NCBI GenBank assembly: GCA_007135335.1
Contig: SLJB01000015.1
Span: forward strand, 1 to 34,442
Source of the DNA: Balneolaceae bacterium
GTDB taxonomy: Bacteria; Bacteroidota; Rhodothermia; Balneolales; Balneolaceae
DNA length: 34,442 nucleotides
Direction of reading: 5' to 3'
Shown here piece by piece: positions 34,308 to 34,442 of this stretch (position 1 is its first letter; each line of letters opens with the position of its first letter). The notes under the pieces are model-generated. The model did not search any database. It was not told the origin of the DNA and saw only the letters and a program-made list of their open reading frames with translations. The position numbers and the translations under genes are program-made.

Positions 34308-34442
34308 TTAAGGGCTGTTTTCCACTATACCGAGAATTTTTTGTAGATCTTCAACCCGGTTTGTGTTGTTTGTTTTTGTATACGCATGCATAAGATTGCG
34401 AATGCATCGTTTCAGAATTTCGGCTTCATCCGCCAGAGTACG
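34308..34442 (-). CDS. C-terminal end of an unidentified protein (partial)
   Basis: A minus-strand frame is open from the right edge to a TAA at 34310-34308, giving 44 residues starting RTLADEAEILKRCIRNLMHAY and ending GIVENSP. It is helical and amphipathic. The arrangement (ILxRxxxNLxxxY followed by a short helix) is like the tail of transglutaminase-like SirB1-type proteins, but this is weak. It converges on the gamma-glutamyltransferase with only eleven bases between the stops and no visible terminator. Confidence 0.6.
   Translation of the reverse strand, partial: RTLADEAEILKRCIRNLMHAYTKTNNTNRVEDLQKILGIVENSP

Noticed and set aside
1-34442. tRNA, rRNA, insertion-sequence or phage signals
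   Set aside because: No T-loop/acceptor-stem combinations, no transposase or integrase frames and no flanking repeats were found by eye.

Overview
The window looks like chromosomal DNA of a Balneolota/Bacteroidota-type bacterium. The evidence is indirect: many lipoproteins with a Cys-Ser-Asp mature end, mostly Shine-Dalgarno-poor A-rich leaders, a large HExxHxxGxxH lipoprotein protease of the DUF5117/DUF4953 kind, an asparaginase-cutC pair, and a giant lamin-tail/Ig-like secreted protein with a FlgD-like C-terminal domain. I see no phage, IS element, CRISPR array, rRNA or tRNA.

Layout. Positions 1-998 hold the first codons of a minus-strand short-chain dehydrogenase and a two-domain universal stress protein with its own terminator. 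Positions 1308-6566 are an accessory lipoprotein island: one 454-residue lipoprotein, then six small lipoproteins, of which four (2693, 3851, 4497, 5943) are paralogues of each other. Positions 6621-9660 carry a PA0069/SplB-like radical SAM protein whose start codon lies inside a 21-pair hairpin, then a thioredoxin-fold protein, pdxH (TTG start overlapping the previous gene) and trmB. Positions 9820-12982 form a fatty-acid unit: a TetR regulator with a promoter and a palindromic operator, and a FadE-like acyl-CoA dehydrogenase. Next come a minus-strand zinc-metalloprotease lipoprotein (13372-15855) and a plus-strand run of glycosylasparaginase, cutC, alpha/beta hydrolase, lipoprotein Cu/Zn superoxide dismutase and a second, exported alpha/beta hydrolase. 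Divergent glyS and asd follow.

The last third has a small PH-like hypothetical gene, an intergenic stretch with a strong orphan terminator (possible small RNA), a 2657-residue surface protein built of one lectin-like domain, about twelve Ig-like domains and seven lamin-tail domains, a leaderless gamma-glutamyltransferase, and the tail of a minus-strand gene at the right edge.

Most metabolic genes are ordinary housekeeping. The best candidates for undescribed biology are the lipoprotein array, the start-codon hairpin at 6583-6629, the interlocked inverted repeats at 19333-19389, the orphan-terminator locus at 24130-24309, and the giant modular protein with its neighbouring repeat hairpins.
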